Positions 40,903-49,641 are shown, numbered from the stretch's first letter. The stretch: DNA of 64,000 nucleotides from Kribbella sp. NBC_01245 (GCF_036226525.1 NZ_CP108487.1:6572001-6636000); one strand, 5' to 3'. Translations and numbers: made by a program. The notes: generated by a model from the sequence alone, not told the origin.

Positions 40903-41559
40903 ATGGCCTCTAAGCAGCTGGTCGGGCGGGTCTGGTTCGCCGGCACCGCCCTAGTCGTTGCCGTTGGCATCATCCTGCAGTTGGTCGTCACCGGGGGATC
41001 GGCCGGCAATGGTGTCGGGTTCTATCAAGAGAATCCCGAGCGCGTGCTGAACGTCTTGGTCTTTTTCACCATCCAGTCGAACCTGTTGCTCGGGGCCACC
41101 ACTCTGCTGCTGGCCATCCGGCCCGAGCGAACATCCCTGCTGTTTCGCACTCTGCGGTTGAACGGCGTGCTCGGCATCGCGGTCACCGGCATCGTCTACC
41201 ACCTCGTGCTGGCCGATCTCGACGACCTGTCGGGTGGTGCCGCCGTCGCGAACCTGCTGCTGCACACGGCGACCCCAATCCTCGGTGTGCTCGGCTGGCT
41301 GATCTTCGGCCCGCGCGGTCAGACGGACGAGCGAGCCGCCGCCTGGTCGGTAGTGTTTCCCGTTGTCTGGTTGGTGTTCACGCTGATCCGTGGTGAGTTC
41401 ACCGAGTTCTACCCGTATCCGTTCGTGGACGTGAACGAGCACGGCATGCCGACGGTCTTGCTGAACTGCCTGCTGATCGCCGTACTGCTCCTCGGCCTCG
41501 CGGTAGGCGCCGCCCTACTCGATCGAAGGATCCGGGTCGATCGAGCGACCCGTCCATAA
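40903..41559 (+). CDS. Pr6Pr/FAR-17a-like membrane protein
   Basis: A 218-residue protein with six predicted helices and short loops, resembling actinobacterial Pr6Pr-family membrane proteins, which are distantly like FAR-17a/AIG1 hydrolases. The Gln-Ser-Asn-Leu-Leu and the late Tyr-Pro-Tyr-Pro-Phe-Val-Asp-Val-Asn motifs are characteristic. Starts 9 bases after the previous gene and overlaps the next by one base (TAATG), so these genes form one operon. Function not established. Confidence 0.75.
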   Translation: MASKQLVGRVWFAGTALVVAVGIILQLVVTGGSAGNGVGFYQENPERVLNVLVFFTIQSNLLLGATTLLLAIRPERTSLLFRTLRLNGVLGIAVTGIVYHLVLADLDDLSGGAAVANLLLHTATPILGVLGWLIFGPRGQTDERAAAWSVVFPVVWLVFTLIRGEFTEFYPYPFVDVNEHGMPTVLLNCLLIAVLLLGLAVGAALLDRRIRVDRATRP

Positions 41560-42206
41560 TGCTCATCACGTCCAGGTCGTACGCCGAATACGAGGCGATG
41601 TTCGACCTCACCACTTTGCCGGCCTCGGTACTGGACTGCTGCGCCGGCGGCTCGGGTTTCACCGCCGAGGCGTCGCGTCGTGGTGCCGAGGCGGTCGCGG
41701 CCGATCCGGCGTACGACTTGCCGCGCGCTGAGCTGGCCGACGCCATCCGGTGGAGTGCGACCACAGGGCTGTCGATTGTCGACCAGAACGTGGATGACTT
41801 CGTCTGGGATTGGTATGGCACACCCGCGGCGCGTGACGAGATGCGCGCCCAAGCAGCGCAGGCCTTCCTGACCCATTGGGAGGAGCAGCCCGAGCGGTAC
41901 GTGGGTGCGGGGCTTCCCGATCTACCGTTCGCGACTGGTCAATTCGAACTGGTGTTGTGCTCGCATCTGCTCTTCACGTGGGCCGGCAAGTTCGACCTCG
42001 ACTGGCATTTGCAGGCGTTGCGCGAGTTGGTCCGGGTCTCCGACGGCGAGGTGCGGGTCTTCCCGCTGGTCCACCAGGGCGCGGGCGAGCCGGTCGCCTT
42101 CCTGCCGGAACTACTCGAGCGACTGGCCCTGCCCAGCGAGATCCGCAAGGTGCCGTACGAGTTCCAGCGGCACGCCGACGAGATGCTCGTACTCAGCAAA
42201 CTCTGA
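41559..42206 (+). CDS. SAM-dependent methyltransferase-like protein
   Basis: A 215-residue class I methyltransferase-like protein. Motif I is Val-Leu-Asp-Cys-Cys-Ala-Gly-Gly-Ser-Gly-Phe (near 24-34), a variant of the Asp-x-x-x-Gly-x-Gly loop, with the acidic Ala-Ala-Asp-Pro-Ala-Tyr after strand 2 and Phe-Glu-Leu-Val-Leu-Cys-Ser-His as motif IV. Substrate unknown. Last gene of the TetR-divergent operon, followed by a strong terminator. Confidence 0.78.
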   Translation: MLITSRSYAEYEAMFDLTTLPASVLDCCAGGSGFTAEASRRGAEAVAADPAYDLPRAELADAIRWSATTGLSIVDQNVDDFVWDWYGTPAARDEMRAQAAQAFLTHWEEQPERYVGAGLPDLPFATGQFELVLCSHLLFTWAGKFDLDWHLQALRELVRVSDGEVRVFPLVHQGAGEPVAFLPELLERLALPSEIRKVPYEFQRHADEMLVLSKL

Positions 42207-42221
42207 AAGGTTGGTCCCGAC

Positions 42222-42260
42222 GCCAACGAGCCCCGGCGTAGGGTGCCGGGGCTCGTTGGC
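42222..42260. terminator. Bidirectional terminator
   Basis: GCCAACGAGCCCCGGC (42222-42237) pairs perfectly with 42245-42260 (16-bp stem, 7-base loop) between the convergent methyltransferase and LysM/Rpf-like genes. Confidence 0.88.
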
Positions 42261-42303
42261 TGAGGGGTTTCAGTCGACCGGAAAAGCTATCGGAGACGGT
42301 GTA

Positions 42304-42945
42304 CTACCGGAGGAAGCGGCCGCACACCGGCCACGGCTGGCTGCCGCGCTGCGCGTAGAGCTTCTTGGCTCGCATGTACTGCTCGGCTGCCGACGCGTCG
42401 ATCGGGTTGCCGGTGCCACCAACGCTGCGCCAAGTCTGCTTGTCGAACTGGAACAGGCCGTAGTAGCCGGCGGGGTTCACCGCACGCGGGTTCAGGCTGG
42501 ACTCGCAGTTGGCGACCTTGCGCCAAGCGGCGGTCATCTCGGCGCTGCCGCCGGTGGAGCGCTCGCTGGACCGGCTGGTGCGCTTGGTGGTGCGCTTGCG
42601 CTCGGTCTTCTCCGCGGCGGGACGCTTCTTGACGATCTTGGCGGGAGCTTTCCGCTCGGTCTGCTTGCGCGGCGTCGCGACCTGCTTGCCATCGAGGGAG
42701 AGCTGCTGACCGATCAGGATCAGGTCCGGGTCGGCGAGCTTGTTGACGCGGGCGAGCTCGTGCCAGTCCAGACCGCGCTGCGCGGCGATCTCGGAGAGGG
42801 TGTCGCCCGGCTTGACGGTGTAGTCGGCGGACGCGAAAGCGGCACCGGCTCCAGTAGCGGCAATACCGGCCCCGAGGCCGGTGATGGAAAGGGTCCGTAC
42901 CACGTGGCGGGAACGCCTGGGACGGGCATGACGTGCTTTGGACAT
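42304..42945 (-). CDS. Secreted LysM and Rpf-like transglycosylase protein
   Basis: A 213-residue exported protein. A basic N-terminus and signal segment run to about residue 40, then comes a LysM domain (Tyr-Thr-Val-Lys-Pro-Gly-Asp-Thr-Leu-Ser-Glu-Ile, about 43-85), a Lys/Arg-rich linker and a C-terminal Rpf/transglycosylase-like domain (Trp-Arg-Lys-Val-Ala-Asn-Cys-Glu-Ser-Ser-Leu-Asn, with the Glu as catalytic acid; then Tyr-Tyr-Gly-Leu-Phe-Gln-Phe). It should bind and cleave peptidoglycan and may promote regrowth from dormancy. ATG 42945 has GAGGAG upstream. It has an unusually long leader. Confidence 0.87.
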   Translation of the reverse strand: MSKARHARPRRSRHVVRTLSITGLGAGIAATGAGAAFASADYTVKPGDTLSEIAAQRGLDWHELARVNKLADPDLILIGQQLSLDGKQVATPRKQTERKAPAKIVKKRPAAEKTERKRTTKRTSRSSERSTGGSAEMTAAWRKVANCESSLNPRAVNPAGYYGLFQFDKQTWRSVGGTGNPIDASAAEQYMRAKKLYAQRGSQPWPVCGRFLR

Positions 42946-43500
42946 GGTGTTTCTGCTCCTCACGAGCTGGATTTAGGCAAACTTCTTCCAGCCCGGCCGA
43001 TACAGCCTTGTGCGCACTTTCCCCGAGATCCCGCGAATTTCCGTCGTGCGTGACGCGGATGGCGAGACGGTGGTGGTCGTCACCTGGTGCGTGGGGCTCG
43101 GATCGTCGGCGGTTTCCCCAAAGGAACCAGCCGTACCGGGCTCCGCAATCTGGTGAGGTACCACTCCCTTCGGGCAGCAGGGGAAATGGCACCGGGAAAG
43201 GTTCACCCGGTGATCACGTAACGGTAACGACGCGACCGACACATCGTGCGGGACGATTCGGCGGAAAACAAGAGATGCGTGATCTTGGTCGCACCAAATT
43301 CAGGCAAAAGCACGCAAAGTGATCAACGCCGAGCGCAACGCTGAAGTGGATTTCACGCTAAGCGACCGAATTCTCACCGCCCGCGGCGCATTCGATCGCC
43401 CCTGGTGATGAGCCTGCCGTTCAGAGGGTGACGGGCCGGCGGCAGGCCGTAACCCCCACTCGTTGATTACAGAGGGGTGACAAACATCTCTCGACAACTC
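42946..43500 (-). promoter_or_regulatory. Long leader of Rpf-like gene; possible c-di-AMP riboswitch
   Basis: About 550 bases without a convincing gene precede the Rpf-like gene. On the minus strand, 43080-43240 is rich in short pairing segments, for example CACCGGGTGAACC followed by CCCGGTGCC, and GGTTCC-TTT-GGGGAAACC (near 43111-43128). Actinobacterial rpf and LysM genes commonly carry a ydaO-type c-di-AMP riboswitch at this place. I cannot confirm its consensus by eye. Confidence 0.3.
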
Positions 43501-43501
43501 A

Positions 43502-43516
43502 CACTGACAGTGACTG
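43502..43516. promoter_or_regulatory. CAGTCAC-containing box upstream of ramR-like gene
   Basis: CACTG-A-CAGTG palindrome (43502-43512) extended to CTGACAGTGACTG (43504-43516); its complement contains CAGTCAC, which also occurs twice upstream of lanKC of the same cluster (52334-52379). A shared binding site is possible. Confidence 0.35.
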
Positions 43517-43595
43517 ATTTGAGACGGCTCCGGTACTCTACGGAACCGAGGAGTCTCCGAATCGGGCGATGCATGACGCCAGGGGGGCGGAGGCG

Positions 43596-44195
43596 GTGAT
43601 CCGGGTAGCTATCGGGCATCGCGGCAATTTAGTGCGTGGAGCACTGGCCGCGGTTTTGTCCAGAGAGACCGATTTGACCGTGGTCGCGGAGTTGGAGAGT
43701 GCGGATGACGTGCTCATCTCCGCCAGCGGTCCGCATGTCATCGTGCTCGATCCACTCCTGCCGGGCGATATCGGCATAGAGGAGTTATGCCGGCGCCTGG
43801 CCGGTCCTGGGGTGCTGATCCTGATCGAGCGGGACGAGGCGACCAGCTCGCTGGCGCTGGCACTGCTGCGTCAATCGCCGCGGGTCGGTTTGCTCGCGAC
43901 GGACGCGTCTCCGGACGATCTCGTGGACGCCGTACGGCAGGTGGCGACCGGGAAACCCGTGCTGGATATCGAGCTGGCCATGGCTGCGCTCAAGGCGGGT
44001 GACAATCCCTTGACCGGACGTGAGGCCGAGGTGCTGCGAATGGTCCGGACGGGTGCGACCGTGCCGGAGATCGCGCGCACTCTGTGCCTCAGTGCCGGCA
44101 CCGTCCGGAACTACATGTCCCGGATTCTCTCGAAGACCGGCGCGCGTAGCCGGATCGACGCGATCCGCAAGGCTCAGGACGCCGGCTGGATCTGA
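43596..44195 (+). CDS. ramR: RamR-like orphan LuxR response regulator
   Basis: A 199-residue protein with an atypical receiver domain (about 1-115) and a C-terminal LuxR/NarL helix-turn-helix (Leu-Thr-Gly-Arg-Glu-Ala-Glu-Val-Leu near 138, then Leu-Ser-Ala-Gly-Thr-Val-Arg-Asn-Tyr). The Asp of Val-Leu-Asp-Pro is kept, but the acidic pair after strand 1 is Gly-His and the usual Lys is Thr, so phosphorylation is doubtful. RamR activates the SapB-type ramCSAB operon in Streptomyces, and this gene converges on the equivalent operon here (22-base overlap). GTG 43596 has a better ribosome site than ATG 43569. Confidence 0.82.
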   Translation: MIRVAIGHRGNLVRGALAAVLSRETDLTVVAELESADDVLISASGPHVIVLDPLLPGDIGIEELCRRLAGPGVLILIERDEATSSLALALLRQSPRVGLLATDASPDDLVDAVRQVATGKPVLDIELAMAALKAGDNPLTGREAEVLRMVRTGATVPEIARTLCLSAGTVRNYMSRILSKTGARSRIDAIRKAQDAGWI

Positions 44196-45847
44196 TCGCC
44201 CTGCTGCCAGTGGCCGACCAGCTCGCGGTAGAGCGGCGACTCGGCCAGCAGGCTCGTGTGGGTCCCTACAGTCGGGTGCCGCCCGTCGAGCACGAGGACC
44301 CGGCGGGCGCGGAGGGCCGAGCTGACCCGGTGGGCGATGACGATCAGGCCGCCCGACCGTGCGGCGAAGGATTCCTCGGCCCGGCGTTCGGCCTCGGGAT
44401 CGAGATGGCAGGTGGCCTCGTCCAGGATGACCAGCGGCGCCGGCGACAGGTAGGCCCGGGTGAGGGCGATGAGTTGGCGCTCGGCAGGGGACAGCTGCCC
44501 GGGACGGACACACGCGTCGAGACCGCCCAGGCGTCGTACCAGGGCGGTGGCGCCGACGGCCTCGATCGCGGCGTCTACGTCGGCCGGTGTGGCGGTGGGG
44601 CGTAGGTAGACCAGGTTGTCCCGGACGGTGGCCGAGAAGACGTAGGCCTCCTGTGGGATCAGCACGCGGGTCTCGGGCGCAGCCTGTACGGCGGGTACGC
44701 CGCCGACGTGGATCCGCCCGCTGGTCGGCGGCATCAGCCCGCAGATCAGCGCCGCGAGGGTCGACTTGCCGATGCCGCTCGGACCCACGACCGCAAGATG
44801 CTCGTTCTCGGCGATGTCCAGGTCGAGGCGTTCCAGCACTGGCTCGGCGTCCGGTCCGTAGGCGAAGGACACGTTCCTGATCCGGACCTGATGTCCGCGG
44901 GTCGCGGTCTGGGGTGGCGAGGTCTGGGTGGGGCTGGTGTCGAGGATGCGGCCGAGCGTCACGACGTACCGCAGGCCGCTGTCGCCGAGCGCCGCCATGA
45001 TCGTGCCGAGGGCCGGCTGCAACCCGAGCAGGACGTACGTCAGCCCGCCGAGCAGGGTGCCCGTGCTGACGCCTCGGCCGGCCAGCCAGGGTGCGGCCGC
45101 GAGCAGGATGAGTAATGGCAGCCAGCCGCCGACGGCGAAGCAGAGCGTCCGCAGGGCCGCGACCTTGGCGAGCGCCCGTTCGGCCGCCGCATGCGCCTCG
45201 ATCGGTACGCCGACGAGACCCGCGGCGTACTCCTCGGCGCCCGCGGCCGTCACATCGCGAATCCCCGCGAAGGCCATTCCGGCGGTGACAGCCAGGTCCT
45301 CATCGGCACGGATCGACGCTCTGACCCGGCCCGCGGCAAGCCCGAGCACGGCCAGCGACAGCGCGAAGCCCAGCAAGAACGGGGGAATCACGAGGGCCGC
45401 GATGATCGGTTTGAGCGAGAGCAGGCCGACGACGACGCCGATCACGGTGACCAGGAAGTTCCGGACGACCAGGATCAGCCCGGCGTACGTGTCCCGGACG
45501 ATCTCCACCTGCCGGTTCAGCCTGGCCACCGCGCCGTCGTCCCGTGTCCGGCTCAGCGCGCCTTCGACCACCCGGCCGACCAGGGTGTCGCGGAACGGTT
45601 CGACCAGGTCGCCAAGCCGTCGGTAGACCCGGCCGGCGCCGATCGCCCCTACGCACGCCGCCACGACCAGACTGCCCAGCCACGCGAGGCCCCTCGCCGT
45701 ACGGCCGTCCAGGAACGCGTCAGTCGCATGGGCAACGGCCAATCCGTAGCACAGCGTCGGCAGGATTTCCGGCACGGACCAGGCGGCCAGTACGACGGTC
45801 GGCCGCCGCCGCATCGCGTGAAGTCCGAAGGCCAATTCCCGGTTCAC
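44174..45847 (-). CDS. ABC half-transporter (RamB-like)
   Basis: A 557-residue fusion of a six-helix membrane domain and an ATPase. Walker A is Gly-Pro-Ser-Gly-Ile-Gly-Lys-Ser-Thr, the Q-loop Ile-Pro-Gln-Glu-Ala-Tyr, Walker B Leu-Val-Ile-Leu-Asp-Glu-Ala-Thr; the signature motif is degenerate (Leu-Ser-Pro-Ala-Glu instead of Leu-Ser-Gly-Gly-Gln). GTG start overlapping the stop of the partner gene (GTGA). With that partner it forms a heterodimeric exporter for the SapB-type peptide. Last gene of the operon. Confidence 0.87.
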   Translation of the reverse strand: MNRELAFGLHAMRRRPTVVLAAWSVPEILPTLCYGLAVAHATDAFLDGRTARGLAWLGSLVVAACVGAIGAGRVYRRLGDLVEPFRDTLVGRVVEGALSRTRDDGAVARLNRQVEIVRDTYAGLILVVRNFLVTVIGVVVGLLSLKPIIAALVIPPFLLGFALSLAVLGLAAGRVRASIRADEDLAVTAGMAFAGIRDVTAAGAEEYAAGLVGVPIEAHAAAERALAKVAALRTLCFAVGGWLPLLILLAAAPWLAGRGVSTGTLLGGLTYVLLGLQPALGTIMAALGDSGLRYVVTLGRILDTSPTQTSPPQTATRGHQVRIRNVSFAYGPDAEPVLERLDLDIAENEHLAVVGPSGIGKSTLAALICGLMPPTSGRIHVGGVPAVQAAPETRVLIPQEAYVFSATVRDNLVYLRPTATPADVDAAIEAVGATALVRRLGGLDACVRPGQLSPAERQLIALTRAYLSPAPLVILDEATCHLDPEAERRAEESFAARSGGLIVIAHRVSSALRARRVLVLDGRHPTVGTHTSLLAESPLYRELVGHWQQGDQIQPAS

Positions 45848-47448
45848 TGGAAGGCCTTCCGGTATGCCGGGTCCTGCAATAACTGCTCGTGCGGGGCGAA
45901 CCCGCGGACCTGGCCGCGCTGCAACCAGATCACCAGGTCTGCTCGCGCGGCCGTGGCGGCCCGATGCGTCACGATCAGTTTGGTACGGCGTAAGGGGTCG
46001 TTCGCCAGGGTCTGGCTGATCTGGAGTTCGGTAGCGGTGTCGAGGCTCGAGGTGGCGTCGTCGAGGACCAGCAGACGACGGGCGTGCCATGCTCTGGCGA
46101 GTCCCAATCGTTGCCGTTCGCCCCCTGACATAGGTGCTTCGAGCAACGGAGTCTGATAGCCCTGCGGTAACCGGCTGACGAAGTCGTGTGCGCGGGTCGC
46201 CCGGGCCGAGGCCAACGTCCGCAGCGGATTGACCGCGCCTCCGGAAATCGCCTCGCCCACCGTCGCGCCGACCAGCGTTGGCCGCTCGAACGCGCAACCC
46301 ACGGCGGAGCTCAGCGCCTGGGAACTCAAGGCCTGCAAGGGAATTCCGTCCAGCAGCACCAGTCCGTCCGACGGATCACGAAGGCGTGCGGCCAGCTCGG
46401 CCAGCACCGATTTGCCCGCGCCGCCTGGTCCGACGACGGCCACGGTCGATCCGCCCGGCACCTCCAAGTCGATTCGCAGTCCGTCCGCGGTCACCTCATC
46501 GAAGGTCAGCCGGCCGGGGCCGGGTGGTAGCGAAAGGGTGCCATGGGCAATGGGTTCGATGTCCAGGCTGATTCGCTGCAGGCCGGCGCGGGATCGGGCC
46601 AATTCGCCCAGGACACCGGTGAGGCTGCCGAGGCCCGCGCCGAGTACGGCGTACTGGGCGGCGGCAAAGAGATCGCCCGCGGTGATGCGGTGGTTCGCGA
46701 GCTCGATACCGGCGACGGCCAGAACGGAGATGAGGACGAGTGGTCCGGCAACGGCGGCCTGAGCACCGGATCGCGCGAGCACTCGCCAGGTTTCCAGGCC
46801 GTGCCGGTGGAGTTCGGGTAGCAGTGCGAGGATGCGGCGTTTCTCGACCGAGGTGGTCCGCGCAGCGGTGATCGTCCGGATGCCTGCCAGGGATTCCGTC
46901 AGGAGGGCCGCGATCCGGCCCTGGGTTTCTGCGTACGCGAGGCTGACCTCGGCGGTTCGCCGGGCGAAGAGCCAGAGCACACCGATGACGAGCAGGACGC
47001 CTAGGAAGAAGGCAACCGCGAGCCACGGGTCGATCCGTATCAGCAGGACGAGACTCCCCGCAGGCGGGATGATCGCGGCGAAAGCGGTGACCCGGGCGAT
47101 ACCGGCCTGAGCTGCGTCGACCGCGCTACCCGAGACGCGGCTGACCAGGTCGCCGGTATCGCATTCGCGGACGCCGGCGGGACCGCCCGCCAGGACGCGA
47201 CGTACCAGTTGGTGGCGTAGCCCAGCCGTCGTACCGGCTTCGTAGGCCGTGCCCGCGAAGGAGTCCACGAGGCTGCAGGTGATACCGAGGACGACCAGCC
47301 CGGTGGCGATCGCCAACCAGCCTTGGACGTTGCCATTGGCAACGATTGTGTCGATCGTCCGGCCCAGTACCGATGGCAGCGCGAGTGCCACACCGCTGCC
47401 CAGCAAGGCGGTGAGGCCGATCACGGGCAACCAGCCGCGGCCGCGCAT
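45844..47448 (-). CDS. ABC half-transporter (RamA-like)
   Basis: A 534-residue membrane-ATPase fusion: helices over residues 1-300, Walker A Gly-Pro-Gly-Gly-Ala-Gly-Lys-Ser, a canonical Met-Ser-Gly-Gly-Glu-Arg-Gln signature, and Walker B Leu-Leu-Val-Leu-Asp-Asp in which the catalytic Glu is Asp. This complements the partner's degenerate signature, as usual in asymmetric heterodimers with one competent ATP site. ATG overlaps the peptidase stop (TGATG). I chose 47448 because the membrane domain starts there; the longer in-frame version lies antisense within the peptidase gene. Confidence 0.87.
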   Translation of the reverse strand: MRGRGWLPVIGLTALLGSGVALALPSVLGRTIDTIVANGNVQGWLAIATGLVVLGITCSLVDSFAGTAYEAGTTAGLRHQLVRRVLAGGPAGVRECDTGDLVSRVSGSAVDAAQAGIARVTAFAAIIPPAGSLVLLIRIDPWLAVAFFLGVLLVIGVLWLFARRTAEVSLAYAETQGRIAALLTESLAGIRTITAARTTSVEKRRILALLPELHRHGLETWRVLARSGAQAAVAGPLVLISVLAVAGIELANHRITAGDLFAAAQYAVLGAGLGSLTGVLGELARSRAGLQRISLDIEPIAHGTLSLPPGPGRLTFDEVTADGLRIDLEVPGGSTVAVVGPGGAGKSVLAELAARLRDPSDGLVLLDGIPLQALSSQALSSAVGCAFERPTLVGATVGEAISGGAVNPLRTLASARATRAHDFVSRLPQGYQTPLLEAPMSGGERQRLGLARAWHARRLLVLDDATSSLDTATELQISQTLANDPLRRTKLIVTHRAATAARADLVIWLQRGQVRGFAPHEQLLQDPAYRKAFQ

Positions 47449-49394
47449 CAGGTCAGCCCGGTGTTGGCGCCGAGGAAGGCGAGCATGTCCGCGGCCAGAC
47501 CGACGCCACGGCTGACCGTGCCGTTGCCGTGGCCGACGCCGCTCTCGGCCCGGAGCAGAATGGGCCGCGATCCGCCGGTCGCGTGCTGGAGCGCGGCGCA
47601 CATCTTGCGGGCGTGCCACGGATCGACCCGGGTATCGCCGTCGAACACGGTGAACAGCGTGGCCGGATAGTCGGTGCCCTCGGTCACCCGGTGGTACGGC
47701 GAATAGGCCAGGAGGTGGGCGATCTGCGCGGGGTCTTCGGCCGACCCGTATTCGGGCACCCAGGATGGCCCGAGGCCCGAACGTTCGTAGCGGATCATGT
47801 CGAGCACCGGCGCCGAGCAAACCGCAGCCGCGAAGAGGTCCGGCCGCTGCGTGATCGCCGCGCCGACCAATAGGCCGCCGTTCGACTCGCCGCACAACCC
47901 GAGCTGCCGCGAAGTCGTCCACCCCTCGGCGATCAGGGTCTCGGCCGCGGCGAGGTAGTCGTCGATGACGTTCTGCTTGCGGTCAAGAACTCCAGCTCGA
48001 TGCCACTCGGCACCTTCCTCGCCACCGCCGCGCAGGTTGGCCGTCGCGAACACCCCACCGGCCTCGACCCACGCCATCGTGAATGCGGAATAGGTGGGGG
48101 TGAGCGACAGCCCGAAACCGCCGTACCCATAGAGGATCGCCGGTCGCGGGTCGGCGCCGGGTTTGGCCAGCACCACCATCCGGACCGTCGTACCGTCCTT
48201 GGAGGTGAACGAGATCTGGTGCGACTGGATCCCCTCGACCGGGCTCGGCGTCCCGTCCCACAACTCGACTGCGCCCGAGCGTGCGTCGTACCGGTAGACG
48301 GCCCCGGGCGTGACGCTGTCCGTGTAGCCGAACCAGGCCTCCGAACCCCCCGTCGGCCGACTGGTGAGCCCACCGACCGAGCCGAGGCCGGGCAGCGGTA
48401 CGTCGCCAAGGCGCGCGCCCGTCTTCCGATCGTGACAGCCGATCTCGCTCAGCGCGTGCCTACTCCGGCCGACCAGCAACAAGTCATCCAGCACGGCGAT
48501 CTCGGTCAGCGGTGCACCCGGAACCTCGGAGACCAGCTCCTGCCAGTGCTCCAGCTCGGGATGGAACGGATCGCCCACGCAGATCCGCCCGCTCGGCGCC
48601 TTGTGCGTGGTCGCGACGTACAGCCGCCCATCCGGTCCCACCGTCATCGCGGTTTGTGCGTCGACGCCATCTTGGACGACGCGGAGGTCGTGACCCGGCT
48701 CGGCCAGATCGACCAGCCAGAGGTCATTGCGCGAACCCTCCGCGGCCGAGATCGTCAGCCAGCGGCCGTCCGTACTGAGCTCCAGCCCGTACGACGCCGG
48801 CGCCGCTCGCACCACGAGGTCATCGCGACTACCGAGGTGGTGCCGCAGGACCTGGCGATTGCGAACGAAGTAGAACGCACGGCAGTCGGGCAACCAGGCG
48901 ACTGGGGAGTACCGGCAACCATCGATCGGATCATCGGCCGGATCGCCGGTCTCGACATCGAGGATGTGCAAGGTGGATTGCTCGGTACCACCTCTCGAGA
49001 TCTGGTAGGCGAGCAGGCGGCCGTTCGGGGACGGCTCCCAGTGGTCGAGAGTGGTCTGGCCGGTCGGATCCAGGTGCGTCGGATCGACCAGGGCCTGCTC
49101 GACGCCCGCGCGGACGACGTACAGGACAGGGTGGTCCTGCCCGGCGCGGCGGCGCAGGAAGAAGTGCCGATCACCACGCCAGACGGGCGGCGAGACCATG
49201 CCGGTCCGGGTTCGGGCGGCGACCTTGGTGCGGAAGGCGTAGCGCCCGGGCAGCGTCGCGGCGTACGTCAGCCATCGCTCGTCCTGCGCGGCCCGCCAGG
49301 CCACGGTATCGGGATCAGCGGTGTCCTCTAGCCATCGATACGGGTCCGCGACGACATGGCCGTGCAGCACCTCGACGATGTCTGAACGCCTCAC
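47448..49394 (-). CDS. Prolyl oligopeptidase, probable lanthipeptide leader peptidase
   Basis: A 648-residue S9A peptidase: N-terminal lid, seven-bladed propeller (about 70-390) and C-terminal hydrolase domain. The triad is Ser504 (Gly-Glu-Ser-Asn-Gly-Gly), Asp587 (Gly-Asp-Thr-Arg-Val-Asp) and His622 (Gly-Val-Gly-His-Gly). No signal peptide, so cytoplasmic. Prolyl oligopeptidases of the FlaP/AplP type cut class III leaders after Pro, and the precursor here has Pro12 at the leader/core border region. GTG 49394 has GGAGGAGG 8 bases upstream. Coupled to the ABC genes downstream. Confidence 0.9.
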   Translation of the reverse strand: MRRSDIVEVLHGHVVADPYRWLEDTADPDTVAWRAAQDERWLTYAATLPGRYAFRTKVAARTRTGMVSPPVWRGDRHFFLRRRAGQDHPVLYVVRAGVEQALVDPTHLDPTGQTTLDHWEPSPNGRLLAYQISRGGTEQSTLHILDVETGDPADDPIDGCRYSPVAWLPDCRAFYFVRNRQVLRHHLGSRDDLVVRAAPASYGLELSTDGRWLTISAAEGSRNDLWLVDLAEPGHDLRVVQDGVDAQTAMTVGPDGRLYVATTHKAPSGRICVGDPFHPELEHWQELVSEVPGAPLTEIAVLDDLLLVGRSRHALSEIGCHDRKTGARLGDVPLPGLGSVGGLTSRPTGGSEAWFGYTDSVTPGAVYRYDARSGAVELWDGTPSPVEGIQSHQISFTSKDGTTVRMVVLAKPGADPRPAILYGYGGFGLSLTPTYSAFTMAWVEAGGVFATANLRGGGEEGAEWHRAGVLDRKQNVIDDYLAAAETLIAEGWTTSRQLGLCGESNGGLLVGAAITQRPDLFAAAVCSAPVLDMIRYERSGLGPSWVPEYGSAEDPAQIAHLLAYSPYHRVTEGTDYPATLFTVFDGDTRVDPWHARKMCAALQHATGGSRPILLRAESGVGHGNGTVSRGVGLAADMLAFLGANTGLT

Positions 49395-49450
49395 CAACTC
49401 GCCTCCTCCCGGTCTCGTTGGCAACTCTCCATGGCTTGGCGACGCCGAGT

Positions 49451-49486
49451 GGTCCTGGGCGGGAATGAGGTGTCCCGCCCAGGACC
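49451..49486 (-). terminator. Attenuator hairpin after lanA (island 2)
   Basis: GGTCCTGGGCGGGA (49451-49464) pairs perfectly with 49473-49486 (14-bp stem, 8-base loop) in the 109-bp gap between precursor and peptidase genes. Probably limits read-through into the peptidase and transporter genes. Confidence 0.72.
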
Positions 49487-49503
49487 TCACTGGATCCGAT
49501 GGA

Positions 49504-49641
49504 TCAGTGGCACAGCAGCACGCTCAGGTTGCTCGGACGCCTGGAACCACAACCGAGGACGGTCAAGGTGCTACCGCCACCATTACTGCCACCGCCGCCA
49601 CCGCTGGGGGCCTCGAGACCTTGCAGGTCGAGAAGTGCCAT
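49504..49641 (-). CDS. ramS: SapB/AmfS-type class III lanthipeptide precursor
   Basis: A 45-residue precursor. The leader has the class III Leu-Leu-Asp-Leu-Gln box (residues 3-7) and Pro12. A Gly-rich spacer (Ser13 to Gly23: eight Gly) follows, then two labionin-type motifs: Ser24-x2-Thr27-x3-Cys31 and Ser37-x2-Ser40-x3-Cys44, with His45 last. The two-ring layout, Leu/Val-rich ring interiors and Cys-x C-terminus match SapB and AmfS, surfactant peptides for aerial growth. The poly-Gly spacer and Thr27 are unusual. GAGGAGGTG precedes the ATG. Lies 22 bases after lanKC. Confidence 0.92.
   Translation of the reverse strand: MALLDLQGLEAPSGGGGGSNGGGSTLTVLGCGSRRPSNLSVLLCH

Noticed and set aside
42973-43242. 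Reading frames within the leader of the Rpf-like gene
   Set aside because: No ribosome site, no recognisable domain, and the stretch looks like a structured leader rather than a gene.
46298-47922. Longer N-termini for the two ABC half-transporters
   Set aside because: They run antisense or out of frame through neighbouring genes; overlapping starts at 47448 (TGATG) and 45847 (GTGA) put the membrane domains at the N-terminus.
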